Shown in pieces: positions 1 through 11,798 of a stretch of DNA of 64,000 bases (positions within the stretch are counted from its first letter, which is position 1; every line of letters begins with the position of its first letter). Under the pieces are notes generated by a model. It was not told where the DNA came from and did not search any database. It worked only from the letters and a program-made list of their open reading frames with translations. Location of the stretch: NCBI RefSeq assembly GCF_000247695.1, contig NW_004624776.1:12136521-12200520 (forward strand), written 5' to 3'. Origin of the DNA: Heterocephalus glaber (taxonomy: Eukaryota; Chordata; Mammalia; Rodentia; Bathyergidae). The translations under genes and the position numbers were made by a program.

Positions 1-85
1 TACAGAAAAGAGCAAGTTAACCTTATAATTACAATTGAAGAATTTGCAATGTACAATACTTTAAGCACACCAATTAAACATCAAC

Positions 86-235
86 TCAAACTGAAACACA
101 GATACATTTATCAATTAACTAAAATTTCTAACTTTTCAAACTGAAACACAGATACATTTATCAATTAACTAAAATTTCTAACTTTTCAAACTGAAACACA
201 GATACGTTTACCAATTAGCTAAAATTTGTAACTCT
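86..235. repeat. Three 50-bp tandem repeats
   Basis: Units begin at 86, 136 and 186, each starting 'tcaaactgaaacacagatac'. The first two are identical over 50 bp; the third has several substitutions. The array lies at the far edge of the presumed ERV-derived region. Confidence 0.9.
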
Positions 236-479
236 TGTAAAATTTCTTACTTTCTCTAGCTTTCTGTCCTTCAGAGCTTTTTCAGTTGTTTTTAATCCAT
301 TACTTATTTTTTCTTACTAATTTTTAAAATTTGAGTGTAAGTCCTATTCAATCCTCTCTGAATCTGACACAGCATTGGTTCTCTGAAGCCAAGCAGTTTT
401 CATGCTTTTGTCCCCACCTCCTTCAAACTTGTGAATTTAGCAACTAAAAAAAATGGGAAAAGTCTGGATCTGAAAGGAC

Positions 480-913
480 CGGTTACTTTTCAGCATCGTC
501 CCCTTTCTGACAGAGGACCAGGTTGTTGTTTTTTGCTTCTAGGGCACACATATGAAGCCAAGGAGGCATTCTGGGGCACAATTTAAGCCATAAATCAATA
601 TAGGGAAATTGATCTGGATATTCCTGTCCAGGGGTGGTGACTGTTAGCCAGACGGACCAGAAGAGACCCTCACCTAGGGATCTCTCAGTTGGCCAAGCTA
701 GGCAAAGCTTGGGCCATTCTAACTCACAAAGGGCTCTAAGTTTTGGGGTTTCATCTTAATACCATAATTTCCAGTAAAACCTTTCTTAAAATTCCTAAGC
801 ATGCATTCCAAAACAGTAGGATGTGATGTTTCTGTTCCCACAATGGGCCGATGGGAGTGTTGGTGTGTATGGGTGCCCTTGGGTGGAGACACAAGACAAA
901 GGTGGGGGATCAC
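480..913 (-). pseudogene. Broken ERV gag (matrix-like) remnant
   Basis: A minus-strand open stretch from 913 to 719 resembles the N-terminal matrix region of gammaretrovirus-like (class I ERV) gag, seen in the NFKKGF/NYGIK-type motif. It ends in an in-frame TAG at about 719-721. Gag-like similarity continues in the same frame after this stop to about 480, where another stop falls and similarity fades. The copy is defective. Assignment is by remembered motif style, not a search. Confidence 0.55.
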
Positions 914-1645
914 TCACTGGCCTGCCTGGCTTCGGGCTTCTCAGCCATTTTAAGGTCCCTTCAGGCTAAGGTGGGCTGTCACCTAAGCTCACCATTATGC
1001 CTTTGTTAAATGCGACCACACACAAATTCTACCACTGGGGAGGACTCCTTAAGCGCAAGCGCTTCCTCCCTCTGTCTTGTTCTGCAGATCCTTTCACATA
1101 CTCGCCTATCCAGAACTCTTTCACTCACACATTTATTCAGGAGTTATCACATTCCCTCCCAGGAGACCCCCTAACCGTAACCAAAACAAATGAAAGAAGC
1201 TACCTCCCCAAATGGCAAAGCACAAGGGGTGACTGGGCCCCTGCACTGTTTGCCCAAAGTTCATAAACTGAACCAAAACAAATGAGAGGAGCTATCTTTC
1301 CAAATGGCAAAGCACAAGGGGTGATCAGGCCCCTATGGTGTATTTGCCCAAAGTTACAGAATACAAATTCACAAGGCAAAACCGAAAGTTAACAACTAGG
1401 GGGTTTCCTGTGGTTTCTCACCCAGAAAAGGAAAGAGACAGATGAGACACCAAGAACAGCAGTCCTCATTCTGTAGTCTCTTCGGGTTCAGGCAAACCTC
1501 CGCCCGGTGAGCGGATCTCTGTGTCCTATTGGGGAGCCTAGCAAATTAGTCCCAGGGGCACGACTTTCCTCTCGAGGAGACAGAGAGCTGCTTCCTCCGG
1601 TGGGGTGGGGTTCGGGCTGATGACCAAAAGGGCTATTTCATTCCC
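914..1645 (-). mobile_element. ERV leader (untranslated region between LTR and gag)
   Basis: Sequence between the primer site and the gag-like region, read on the minus strand. It contains a direct duplication of about 80 bp (copies near 1181-1262 and 1273-1356) sharing 'caaatggcaaagcacaaggg'. No open frame that I recognise lies on either strand; the + strand frame at 997-1266 is probably chance. Confidence 0.5.
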
Positions 1646-1665
1646 GATTCCCAGCCAACGCACCA
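1646..1665 (-). promoter_or_regulatory. Retroviral primer binding site, tRNA-Gly type
   Basis: Minus-strand sequence TGGTGCGTTGGCTGGGAATC. It is complementary, with one mismatch, to the 3' end of mammalian tRNA-Gly(TCC) including its CCA tail. It starts two bases after the LTR's terminal CA. Such a site would have primed reverse transcription of the element. Confidence 0.7.
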
Positions 1666-1667
1666 AA

Positions 1668-2346
1668 TGTTGCACCAAATGTTGCAGAAATCTCGGAAAG
1701 AAATAAACAGAGACACAGAATTCTTCTCGCAAGTGGATGGGAATGCCAGAAACCAGTCCGGTCAATATCCGTGTCCCCTTTGTTCAGCATTTCCCTTTTT
1801 ATATCCTTTTTAGCCATTATCTCATCCCTAGTGGTCTTTGATATGTAAATATAATTCCAGTTCCTATTTACAAGTCACAGACACAAGATAGGCACATATA
1901 CATTGTAAATTCACCCTGGCATGGCAACTTTGTAAGGCTAATGAAGTTACTGGTTAGAGTCAGATAATCCTCACCTTAAACAAGGAGTTACGGGAAAAGC
2001 AAATCTTAAAAGAACACATTACTTATTTTGCTTCTACAACTACCTTAATATTCAATCTATTAAGTTATCTAAAACTTTTCCTTATCAATGGTGGATTTGG
2101 CAAACAAGTTTACCGGCAGCAAGAATTATTCATATGCAATTAAGTCAGCTACAGCAGTTACAGGCTAATCCCTTACAGTGGTGTCCATCAGGGCTAGCTG
2201 ATAAATAACACACCATGGGTCTCCATTTAGCCTAGAGAAGAAATCCGCAGTTATAAGCATCATAACAACTCACGCCTTGACCCACAGTTAACCTGGAATA
2301 ATGTAATGGCTATGTTTCCTCTAATGCTGAAAAATGCCATTCAACA
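1668..2346 (-). mobile_element. ERV long terminal repeat (minus strand, 5' LTR)
   Basis: LTR of an endogenous retrovirus read on the minus strand. It has inverted ends TGTTG (2346-2342) and CAACA (1672-1668), a TATA-like ATATAAAAAG near 1793-1803, and a U5-like end. Two bases after its CA end comes a primer binding site, as in real retroviruses. The 3' border is well supported by the primer site. The 5' border at 2346 is a best guess from the short inverted repeat. Confidence 0.65.
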
Positions 2347-3848
2347 ATAATTTTATAGAATCAATTATCTAAAGCCCAGGAGATTGGGGACTGGGTAATG
2401 CCAAAGAGAGAAAGAGAAGAGAAAAATGAAATAACAAAAAAGGTGGGGTTTTTTGTATTTTTTTAAAAAATAAGTCCTCTGCTCAGTGGTATGGGAAGGA
2501 GGAAATAGGAGGAGGGCAAAGTATCCTAATGATGGTATTTATGTGTCACATATTTAGAAGGGAATAACAAGGAAAATTTGGCACAAAATTGGTAGTAAGA
2601 AATGGGGGTGGGAAAAGATTCTGACTTATACAAATTTTAGAGAAAAAGTTAATGGCAGAGAAATGAAAAGGGGGAGAGGAAAGAAAAGAGTAATTGAGAA
2701 TGAATAAGACATGGGAGAAAGAAGTCAGTCAGAGATATGGATTAAAGTAGAAGAGACTTAAAGGGACAAGGGAGAATTGCCTTACCATCTATAAACTACA
2801 TTTGGAGAAAAAAGGCAAGAAGAAGACAAGCACACATACACAGACATGCTCATAAAAGAAAAAAGGGTAAAATGGTGGAGTAAAACTGTGGGGAAAATGT
2901 ACAGAAGGAGGAAAACAGCAAAGAACAAAAATATTTTTAAAAGTAAAATAAAAATAAAAAATGAAAAAACTTAAAAAATATAATCAAATAAAAAATAATA
3001 AAAGAAAAAATTCTCTATTGTTTTAGACAGGCTCTTTTTCTCAGCCTAGGGTTAAGGAGCAGAGCTCAAACCAGGACATGTCTCTGTTCATGCTGGAAGT
3101 CTATGGTGGCAGTCTGCCCCCAGAACAGTGCTGGGAGTAGAGATCTGCTTAGAGTGAGAACACAGTGCAAGTGTGTTCTACCTAACTCAATCCTACCATA
3201 AAGCTGAACCCTGCCTCTGGCTGTAGGAGCTGGATCTGTGCTCACCAGGCCCAGCCTCTCAGCAGGATTCCTTTCAGTCTGGTTTTCAACTGCCTGCAGT
3301 CTCCCGTGACTGTTTTTCCCTCATCCACTTTGGGAATTTGGGAGTATGAAGCATCCAGGCAGCTGCTCTGGGACCCAGGTTCAAACATTCAGCCCTTCCC
3401 CACAACGGCATCCCTTCAGCTCTTGTTCTACGATTGTGGCTTTGGGCACTTGTACTGAAGTCATTCACCAACTGTTGACTATGAAGGACTACTCTGATGC
3501 AGTGTCCTGCATTTTCCTTGGTGGTTCCAACTGCAGATGATTCTTTTGGGTCTGATGCAGTTCTCTGGTTCTTCTTGAGCAAAAACCTTGTTAGTTTCAT
3601 TTTGCCTCCCAGCTGGTGGTTAGCCAGCCACTGTCAGCAGCACTGCACAGTCTCTCCTCTATGGTGTGATATATTTCTTGTGTATCATTTAGTCCTATTT
3701 TCTTCCCCTGTGTCAGTTCCCTCATGGTTCCTGGGTAACCTCCACTTACTTCAATTCCTCTTCAAGCTATTGTTTTTCAGACTCTAGACACTTTGTCCTG
3801 GAGAAACTGAGTTGCTGACACTTACTGCTCCACCATTTTGGGACTCCA
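2347..3848 (-). mobile_element. L1 5' end (5'UTR and start), minus strand
   Basis: On the minus strand it starts near 3848 with ggagtcccaaaatggtggag, which resembles L1 5' starts with a YY1-like CAAAATGG motif. A GC-richer 5'UTR follows to about 3010, then an A/G-rich stretch (2390-3010). The copy stops abruptly at the ERV LTR border. Its layout parallels the 5' part of the L1 at 12115-18560. The frames within it look like chance. Confidence 0.55.
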
Positions 3849-3989
3849 GATTATGTCTTTATACACTGCATACCCAATAACACAAATAATTTTTATACAT
3901 TTGTATTTTAAATCCTGTAGAAAACAAAAAATGGAGTTATAAGCCAAAATTACAATATTGGCTTTTATATTGTCTATATATTTACCTTT

Positions 3990-4870
3990 TAGAGTTCTTT
4001 TATATATTTATATGACTGAGTCACTATCTAATATTCTTTAATTTCTATCTGAAGGACCCCCTTTAGTACTCTATTTCTAATAGGGTAGGTTTAGTGGTAA
4101 TGAAAACTCTCAGCTCTTGTTTATCTGAGGTTTCCCCAACTGCTCTCTCATTTTTGAAAGATGGTTCTTTCAGATATAGAATTCTCATTTGATAAGGTTT
4201 TCTTTCAACACTTCAAATATTTTAATTTATTGCCTTCTGTCCTCCAAAATTTTTCATGATAAATCACCTGATAATCTTATTAAGGATCTCTTGTATGTGA
4301 CAAATCATTTCTCCCTTGTTGCTGTATTTCAACAGTTTGATTATAATGTGTGTCTTTGTGTGGCTCTCTTTGAGTTCGTTCTATTTGAAGTTATTTAAAT
4401 TTTCCAGATGTTTATATTCATATCCTTTATAAAACTTAACAAGTTTTGAGCCATTATTTCTTTAAATAACCTCTCTTCCTCTTTCCTTCTTTAAGCATTC
4501 AGAAAATGCATATGTTCCTTCACATCTGTGTCTCATAGCTCTAAGTTCTGCTTACCCTTCTTCATTCTTTTTTATTTCTTTTTATCATCTTGAAAAGTTC
4601 AATGGTCCTATTTTCAAGTTCACTGATTTTTTCTTCTATATACTCAAAACGTTTTTTGAGCCCTTTTAGTGTATTTTTATCTCAGTTATTGTTTTTCAGT
4701 TCCATATTTTTTCATTTCTTTTTGTACATTATATCTCTTAATTCATATTCATATCTTTGTCTATTAAGTCCAGTATCCGAGCTTCATGAACACTTTATGT
4801 CAATTTATTTTGTTGCTTTAAATGGGCCATACTTTCCTGATTTTTGTATGTCTTGTTTGTTCTTTTTTGA
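3990..4870 (-). mobile_element. Old L1 fragment, antisense
   Basis: T-rich + strand sequence with the typical antisense signature of old mammalian L1 (for example the stretch around 'ctctttgagttcgttctatt'). It is diverged, and the exact subfamily is not assigned. The + strand frames here (4189-4398, 4590-4877) are shadows of this fossil. Confidence 0.45.
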
Positions 4871-5099
4871 AAAATAACATTAGAATTATAATGTGGAAAC
4901 TCAAAATTATATTATCTCCCTTAATCAGGGTTTGCTGTATGCCAGGAATCACCACAAAGTGAACGCTTATTGTCCTTCCTGGTCATTTCTGAATCTATGT
5001 TTTCCTTTTGGCATGCATGCTGGCTTTTTAAATTCCTCCATATGCTTTTTTCCCCAGAAGTACCAGTACACTGAGCTATATCCAGATTTCTATTTTTTG

Positions 5100-5228
5100 T
5101 TTATTTCTTTATTTTGAGACAGGGTCTTGCTAAGTCACTAACTTGCCCAGGCTGGGCTCAAACATGCAATCCTCCTGGCTCAGCCTCCCAGAGTGATAGG
5201 TTTACAAGCATGTGTCACCATGCCAGGT
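5100..5228 (-). mobile_element. B1 (7SL-derived) SINE
   Basis: Antisense B1/Alu-like monomer: 'gagacagggtcttgctaagt' and 'cctcccagagtgataggttt' are the reverse of the B1 tail end and of the conserved 'cacctgtaatcccagcac' core. No clear target-site duplication was seen. Confidence 0.75.
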
Positions 5229-6829
5229 ACATATTTTTGAATGTTTATGAATGTCTAAAAACTCTAATTATGAGTTCTTAAAAATCTTCTTCCTTTAGTA
5301 CAATGCCACCAAACTTCTTCCCCAGTATTCAGTGATCCAAGTAATAATCCAGAGTCAGATCGCAGAACCTCAGTACTTAAAGGAAAAGTCATTATTGACC
5401 ACTGGGGCTCTGGTAAGCTGTGCCAGAAATGTTGGTTGCTATTCCCCAGTGTCCCACCACCACAGTCATAGCTGAAATCAAGTGCAGTTTATCAGACAAG
5501 CTGGTTTTTGGAAGTTGCAATTGTTAATAAAAAAAAAAACAAAAACCCCTCCAGAATTCCAAAATAATCACTTCAGCCTGTTTCTGCCAGTATGATTATT
5601 GTCTAAGTGGAAATATGGATGTCTGGAATCTTCCAATCCTACCATCTTCCCTGGAATCATTTTCCTGTAGACTACTGTAACACAGAACAGGAGAGCTTAG
5701 GTAGCCTTGAGGTAAGAGAGATTGTATGTTGTTCTTCCTATGTAAACATGAAGTGTTTTAGATCTTCATAACTGATGAGGACTGAAAATAATGTGTTTGT
5801 CACATCAAAAGCCATATACAAAATGCTAGAGGCTGTGTTGATCTGTTTTAGTAAGACAACACATCTGGCAAAGCAGCAGCAATTAGAGCTATTACTTAGT
5901 TCAATTTACATCATTTGTATTAACTCACCATTCACTTTGACCCTCAGACTTTCCCATCATGCCTTGAGTTAATGGACTGACCAGAGCTTGTCATTTTATT
6001 TTTTCACATCTTAAAATACTAGTTACAAGCCAGCCAATTCTACAGTCTTTTATGTATCATCATTCTATACCATTCAAGTGCTCCAGAATCTACCTAAGTG
6101 CAATGATTTACCTTCCCTTTATCTCATGCCAAACTAACACAAGGAAAATCTTAGTAATCATGTTCTCATTCTCCATCATCAATTGTTTTTTTTAAATTGC
6201 CAGGTACATTCAGGCATACAAACTTCCTTAGCTTTGATTTGCCTCTCCTCTACAGCAGCAACTGAAACAAAGGATTACGTACAGGTGATTTACTGACTTC
6301 AGGGAGGAGAGTTGTGTGAGATAAAGTAGAGAACACAGAGAGAAGGAAAACCAATAGAATAGTGCATTGTTCAGTTGGCCAGTTAGTAAGGGCAATGGAT
6401 GCTCTATTCTATCAGGACTTTCTGAAAAGCCTTATAAAACACATCTCCAAACTATTCTGCTCTGGGAATCAAAGAAGCATCTACCCATTGACTTCTGTAA
6501 TTTCTTGGTCAATGGAAATTTTATGGTATTATTTCCTCATCATATCCTAATTCTATTTGCCTGAATTCAGAGAGTGGATTCATAAAGGCACAGCACATTG
6601 AAGCATCAGAGAAGTTCTGTGGCAGGAAGGGATACATATTTGACATGGACTCAATGCAAGACACTTGCCTGAACCTGATCAAAACCCAGGTGGAACTACC
6701 TACCATAGAAATGGGTGCAAGAAGAAAGGGCTAAGTAGATTTTCTGGGCTACCCAAGAGGTGTATAGTATAACTTAGCATAATGCTCTTCCATGAATATA
6801 GTTTGTCCCTCAAAATGTGGTAAGGGACC
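5229..6829. other. Intergenic stretch with no assigned feature
   Basis: AT-rich unique-looking sequence with a short A-run at 5528-5539. I see no gene, RNA or clear repeat here. Short frames at 5775-5972 and 6362-6564 show no familiar protein. Confidence 0.5.
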
Positions 6830-7205
6830 TGGTTGGTCCCCAATAAAAGAGTATTGAGAGGTAATGGGACCACTAAGAGATAATTAGGCCATGGAGGCTC
6901 CACTGTCATGAAGAGACTGTTGTAGCCCCCGTGAGTGGACTATTTATCACTAGAGCAGGTTGTTATAAATTAAGTCTGACATCCTCCCTTACTCTTTCTT
7001 GTACATGTGCTCCTCCTGTATGCACTCTCTTGTCCTATTTTCTGCCATGGATTGAAGCTGAACTAGGCCCTCACTGAGTAGATACAGTTGGTCCATCTTG
7101 AACTTCCAAGCTCCAGAACTGCAAGCCCAAACAATCCTCTTTTCTTTTTAAATTACTCAGTCTCAGACACTCTGTTACAGCAACAGAAGGTTAACTAAGA
7201 CAAAT
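6830..7205 (+). mobile_element. MaLR-type solo LTR
   Basis: Shows the usual order of mammalian MaLR/MLT-MST LTRs: 'ataattaggccatggaggct', 'gtcatgaagag', 'ctgacatcctccctt', 'tccagaactgcaagccc' and the end 'ttacagcaacagaaggttaa'. It has no coding capacity. Confidence 0.6.
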
Positions 7206-8739
7206 AGTGAAAATCTATGATTGACATAAATCAGAGAAAATTGCAGTTTTTCTATTTCAGCATATTTTGTAACTGGCAGAATTTCTGGATATTAATCAAG
7301 GTTATTTGAGGGCCTATTAAAATAGCATTAGTTTTTAAATTCATTAAAACTGATGAATGTGCTTTTTAAAAGATTATTAGTAACTAGTAAAATATAAATT
7401 AATTTTGTACTTTGTGATGTAAATGGGTAAATACACTTAAGAAATTACTTATAAATAAGATCTTCCTCACTGGCTCCCAAGCTTACCAATTTCATTTCTG
7501 GATATTCCTGCCCAGGACACATTTTCTACTCTAGATAGAGTGGTCACTTTTCCAAATACGATCATCTATGGACCTAGAAGCTGAAGACCTGAGTTCATAT
7601 CTGGATTCACACATCGCTGACTGAATTTGAGCAGAGCACAACCTTTTTGAATATCATTTTCTTCATCTTTAAAATGAGAAAAATAATACTTGTCTCAAAG
7701 GTTTTGTGAGTTATAATGTGAAAGATGCTTAACATAATGTGAGGCACACTAATACAGTTAATTATTAAACTTTAGAGGTTTGTAATTTACGTTACATAGA
7801 ACCTTCAGCATTTCTGTTACTCAAGGAAACCATCAGATATTATGATTCATATTATTTACAGGTTCTAGGGAAAATTGAATGACTTAACCAAGGTCTTATG
7901 ACATGTAACTGGCAGGGCCCAGCCCTAGGATCACTGACCTCAAACTCCATTTATGGCTGATGATCCCAAATCCCATGGCTCTTTCTGATTCTCCATACCA
8001 ATCCCTAGCACCTCTAAGAAACCTTTCTCAACATGCTGATTTCTTTAAGAGAAAATATGGTTCTTAATCTTTTTAGTGTTTGCTCCAATAATGGCTTCCA
8101 GGGTTATGTAGGTTATGTTTACATTCTAACACCTGAAAAAACTAAGTCCCTTAATGTATGAGGACAGGGAATGTTTTCATTCTGTTCTGCCATAAGTCCT
8201 AACAGACTATCAAACAAATGCCAAACGCTCAGTAAATAACTAATGAGTTTAATTCTTTTGCTCCTTCAAAAACATTTAGGTGATGAGAAAATTCATTGCT
8301 GCCCCTTGACGGGATGAATAGTGTTCAGAGTATTAATTATTCAGTAACATTTTTGAACAGCAGGAGCCCTGAGCCTTTGTAGAATTTAAAAAGTAAGTTA
8401 AATGAAGATTATTAAGTTCAGATGTACCTTTAAATATTTCAGCCCTACGATTATCTTGTCTCTAGCACTCTGCTTATGCTCATGTAAATGTACCAAGTTT
8501 ATTCATATTGTAATTCTCAAGAAAAAGTAATCTTTATGTAGTGTTTAATAATAGCTAATATTTAATTAATGCTTATATGCTGTTTGTTATAAGTGCTTTA
8601 AATACACTAAATTTTAAATCAACTTTGAGCTATACTTTCTATTCAATGCAAATCATCAATTTAAAATTTAGTTTTATAAATTTAGAAAAATGAATACACT
8701 CATGTAGACACTATACAATCAAGATTCTGATAAACATTC
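7206..8739. other. Intergenic stretch with MIR-like fossils
   Basis: A MIR-like SINE fossil is visible around 7560-7760 (core-like 'ctgagttcatatctggattc' and 3' part 'cttcatctttaaaatgagaa'). The rest is AT-rich without a recognised feature. Confidence 0.45.
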
Positions 8740-9540
8740 ATTTTTATTGCTGAGTAATATATTCCGTTATTATTTGTTGAAAAGACTATCATTTGCTGCT
8801 AAAATGCTTTTGTACTTTCATCAAAAATCAATAGGCCATATGTGCGTTGGTGTCTTTCTGGACTCTCTGTTCCACTGACTTGTGTGCCTATTTGTTCTCC
8901 AATATAGCATTGTCTTGATTATTGTAGATTTATAACAAGTCTTAAAATCAGGTTATGGGCCTTCTACTTCTTCACTGTAGGTCCCATGGTTTTCCCCCAT
9001 CAATTTTAGAAAAAAATTATTTTCACCAGATATCCTCTTGAGATTTTGAGTGCTACTGTGTTGAATCTGTAAGAAAATTTGAGAGGAACTGACATTTTAA
9101 CAATATTGAGTCTTACAACCCACGAAAGCAGTATAATTCTCTATTTCTGTGGATTCTCTTTGATTTTTCACCAGTGTTTCATAGTTTCCACTAAACATAT
9201 CTTGCACACATTTTTTAAGACTTATACCTAAGTATTCTGTGGTTTGGGGGTACTACAGAAATGGTACTTTAAGATATTTTCAATTAAATTATTCATTGCT
9301 TATCTGTAGAAATATAATTTTTATGTGTATGCATCCTGAAACCTTGCTGAACTCACCACTGGTTTTCATGGCTTTTTTGCAGTGTTTGAAATTTTCCACA
9401 TAGACAATGTTCTCTGTTAATAGAAACAGTTTTATTTCTTCCTTCCCTACGTGGATGACGTTTGTTTTGTTCAGTTTGGGGCAAATTGATGGAAATATAT
9501 CTCTAAATATTAAAACTTAACAAGAGTAGGTAAAATAATT
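8740..9540 (-). mobile_element. L1 ORF2 fragment, antisense
   Basis: The + strand shows the classic antisense L1 ORF2 3' part, for example 'tctctgttccactgacttgt', 'attgtcttgattattgtaga' and 'ttcatagtttccactaaac'. It has many frame breaks and is an old copy. Confidence 0.6.
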
Positions 9541-11055
9541 CCAGAAATTATTATAACAGCACAACTAGAGCATACAGATGGAGGCTGAGTTCAGTTCTTT
9601 TTAAGTTCAGATATATAAAGTTAGAATGCATATTATGTGCAAAAACTACACTAAGGTGATTAAGAATGAGTGGGAGGAATATACTCATGGAGGAGATGGT
9701 TAAAAAAATACACAAACACAAAAATGCAAGTGATTATTGCTCTGAAGAAAAATAAAGTAAGAAAAGCAGATACATTGTGATGGAAAGAAAGGGTGGTTAG
9801 GAAAGGCCTCCTCAAGGAGGTGGCGTTTGTGCAGACCTTAATGAACTGAGAGACTTAGGAAAAATCTAGGGTGGGGGAATTCCTGGCAGAAGGCACAGCA
9901 AGCAAAAGCCCAGAGACAGGATGTGCTGGGCATTTTCAAAGAAGCAAGGAAGCTAAGGTAATTGGAATACATTCATCAATAGGAGAGTGTTAGGGAGTGA
10001 GAATGAAAAGAAAGCTAATAAACTAGGCTACTTAGGCAATGTTGAGAAATTCTGACTGTATTCTAAGTGACATGAAAAGCTCTTAAGTATTAAGAGCATG
10101 AGTAATGTTTTTCTTTATTCTTAAAAGAATCACTAGCTGTTGCATGGAAAAGACTATAGAATAGTGAAAACAGGAGGTAGGGACACCAGTTAGGAAGCCA
10201 GGTGATACTGAAGAAGCTGACAGGTAGTTAGGCAGGAATTAAAAATTATTTTGCTTGGCAGAATTTGGAGCAGCTGGTTTACAGTTTCATGGCTGATAAA
10301 GATGTCCAGGCTCTTACTTTAACTGCTGTATCATCTGTACCCAGGGCATTCTACTTGCTCTGTCACTCATAAGTGTGGCCACTTCCAAACCTGCTGACAT
10401 ATACTGTTGACTGTGCCCTCGTCTCTAGGTGCCAAAGTTATCCACAATGCAGTGACTACTTGTCTAATCTCTCATCTATATATCTTGATTCACTCTCTTC
10501 TGCCACAATAGCTTCCACTTATATCTGGCCATACACCAAGCCCATTTCTGTAGCAGGATCTTTACACTTGTTTTCCTCCTATATGCAAAGCTCTTCTGCT
10601 CACATTTTATCTATTTCAAATATTTCATATTATGTTCATATTTCTCAAGTCTCAAATATCACTTTCTTGGAATCTTTTGATGATCCTCCATAAAACTGGC
10701 CCTCAAAGACATTCTCTTTCACTTCACCTAATTTCTTTCATAGATTTTATCATTATGTGGTATTATTGTCATTTTTATCCAGTTGCATAACTGTTTATCA
10801 TCTATCACAATGTATAGGAAACTAGTTTTTATTGTTGTCTATGTCAGGTACAATGCAAATTGTAGGCTGCAACAAGTGGAATAAAATAAAGAATGAATGA
10901 ATAACTTGTGTCCTTGCAAAGACTGCAGAACTTCCTTAAAATACACTGCATTTATCACAGATGGTGATTGCTTTCTGAAATTTCAACTTCCAATAATGTT
11001 ATAAAATATAAATAAAGCTCTCTCACCTTTGCTTGATTTCTAGTTATCATTTGGA
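9541..11055. repeat. L2 fossils in both orientations
   Basis: 9770-10150 resembles L2 read on the minus strand ('aaggcctcctcaaggaggtg', 'gcacagcaagcaaaagccca'). 10370-10800 resembles L2 on the + strand ('ctatatgcaaagctcttctg' and the following part). Both are strongly diverged. The + strand frame at 10373-10693 lies inside the second fossil and is not a gene. Confidence 0.4.
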
Positions 11056-11257
11056 TATTCATGGCATGTCTATCTAATGGTCTGACACTCTTTGTACTGC
11101 TGATGGACTAAATCCCATTTGTTGATTCTTCATGTTATTTCTTGTGTATTTGGGGTTCTGCCAGAAAGTCCTTACCCATGCCTATGTATTCAAGAGTTTT
11201 ACCTATTTTATCTTCCAGCAGGTTGTGTTGGCTATATTTAGATCTTTGATCCATTTT

Positions 11258-11345
11258 TTTTTTTTTGTACCGGGGATTGAACTTGGGTCCTTCTGCTTGT
11301 GAGGCGGGTGGCAGAACCACTGAGCTAAATTCCCAGCCCCCGATC
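11258..11345 (-). mobile_element. ID-type tRNA-derived SINE inside L1
   Basis: Antisense ID SINE: the A-box 'tagctcagtgg' appears as ccactgagcta and the tail as a T-run at 11258-11266. It is flanked by the direct repeat 'gatccattttt' (just left of the T-run and at 11342-11352), the duplicated L1 target. It dates the SINE as younger than the L1. Confidence 0.85.
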
Positions 11346-11480
11346 CATTTTTATTTTATTTTAGTATATGATGAGAGATGCAAGGTTAGATTCAATCTCA
11401 TGCATATGGGTACCCAGTTTTCCCAGCACAACTTTAAAAAGAGGCTATTTTCCCTCCAGTCTTTGTTTTTGACCTCTTTG

Positions 11481-11798
11481 TCAAAGATCAGATGGTTGAA
11501 TGTGCCTGGAGTTGTTTCTGCATCCTCTATTCTGTTCCATTGAGCCCTTTGTTTGTTTTTTTGCTAGTACCATGCAGTTAAAAAAAAAATTTTTAGTAGC
11601 TTTGTAATATATCTTGAAATTTGGGATTATGATGACTCCTGGTTTGCTACTGTTATGCAGGATTGCTTTTGCTATTCTGGGCCTCTTCTGGTTCCATATG
11701 AACTTTAGGACTGCCTTCTCTAGTTCTGTGAAGAATGGTATTGGTATTTTGATTGGGATGATATTAAATCTATGTATCTGTTTTGGAAGTGTGGCCAT
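11481..11798 (-). pseudogene. L1 ORF2 C-terminal remnant
   Basis: An open stretch matching the C-terminal region of L1 ORF2p (reverse transcriptase-endonuclease): [20 protein letters not shown] and [16 protein letters not shown] are family hallmarks. About 105 of roughly 1,280 residues remain open. It is a non-functional fragment. Confidence 0.8.

Noticed and set aside
997..1266. 89-residue + strand frame
   Set aside because: Lies antisense to the ERV leader and includes one unit of its duplication; no recognisable protein.
3286..3787. Overlapping frames of about 100 residues on both strands
   Set aside because: They lie in the GC-richer L1 5'UTR-like region, where open frames are common, and match no L1 protein.
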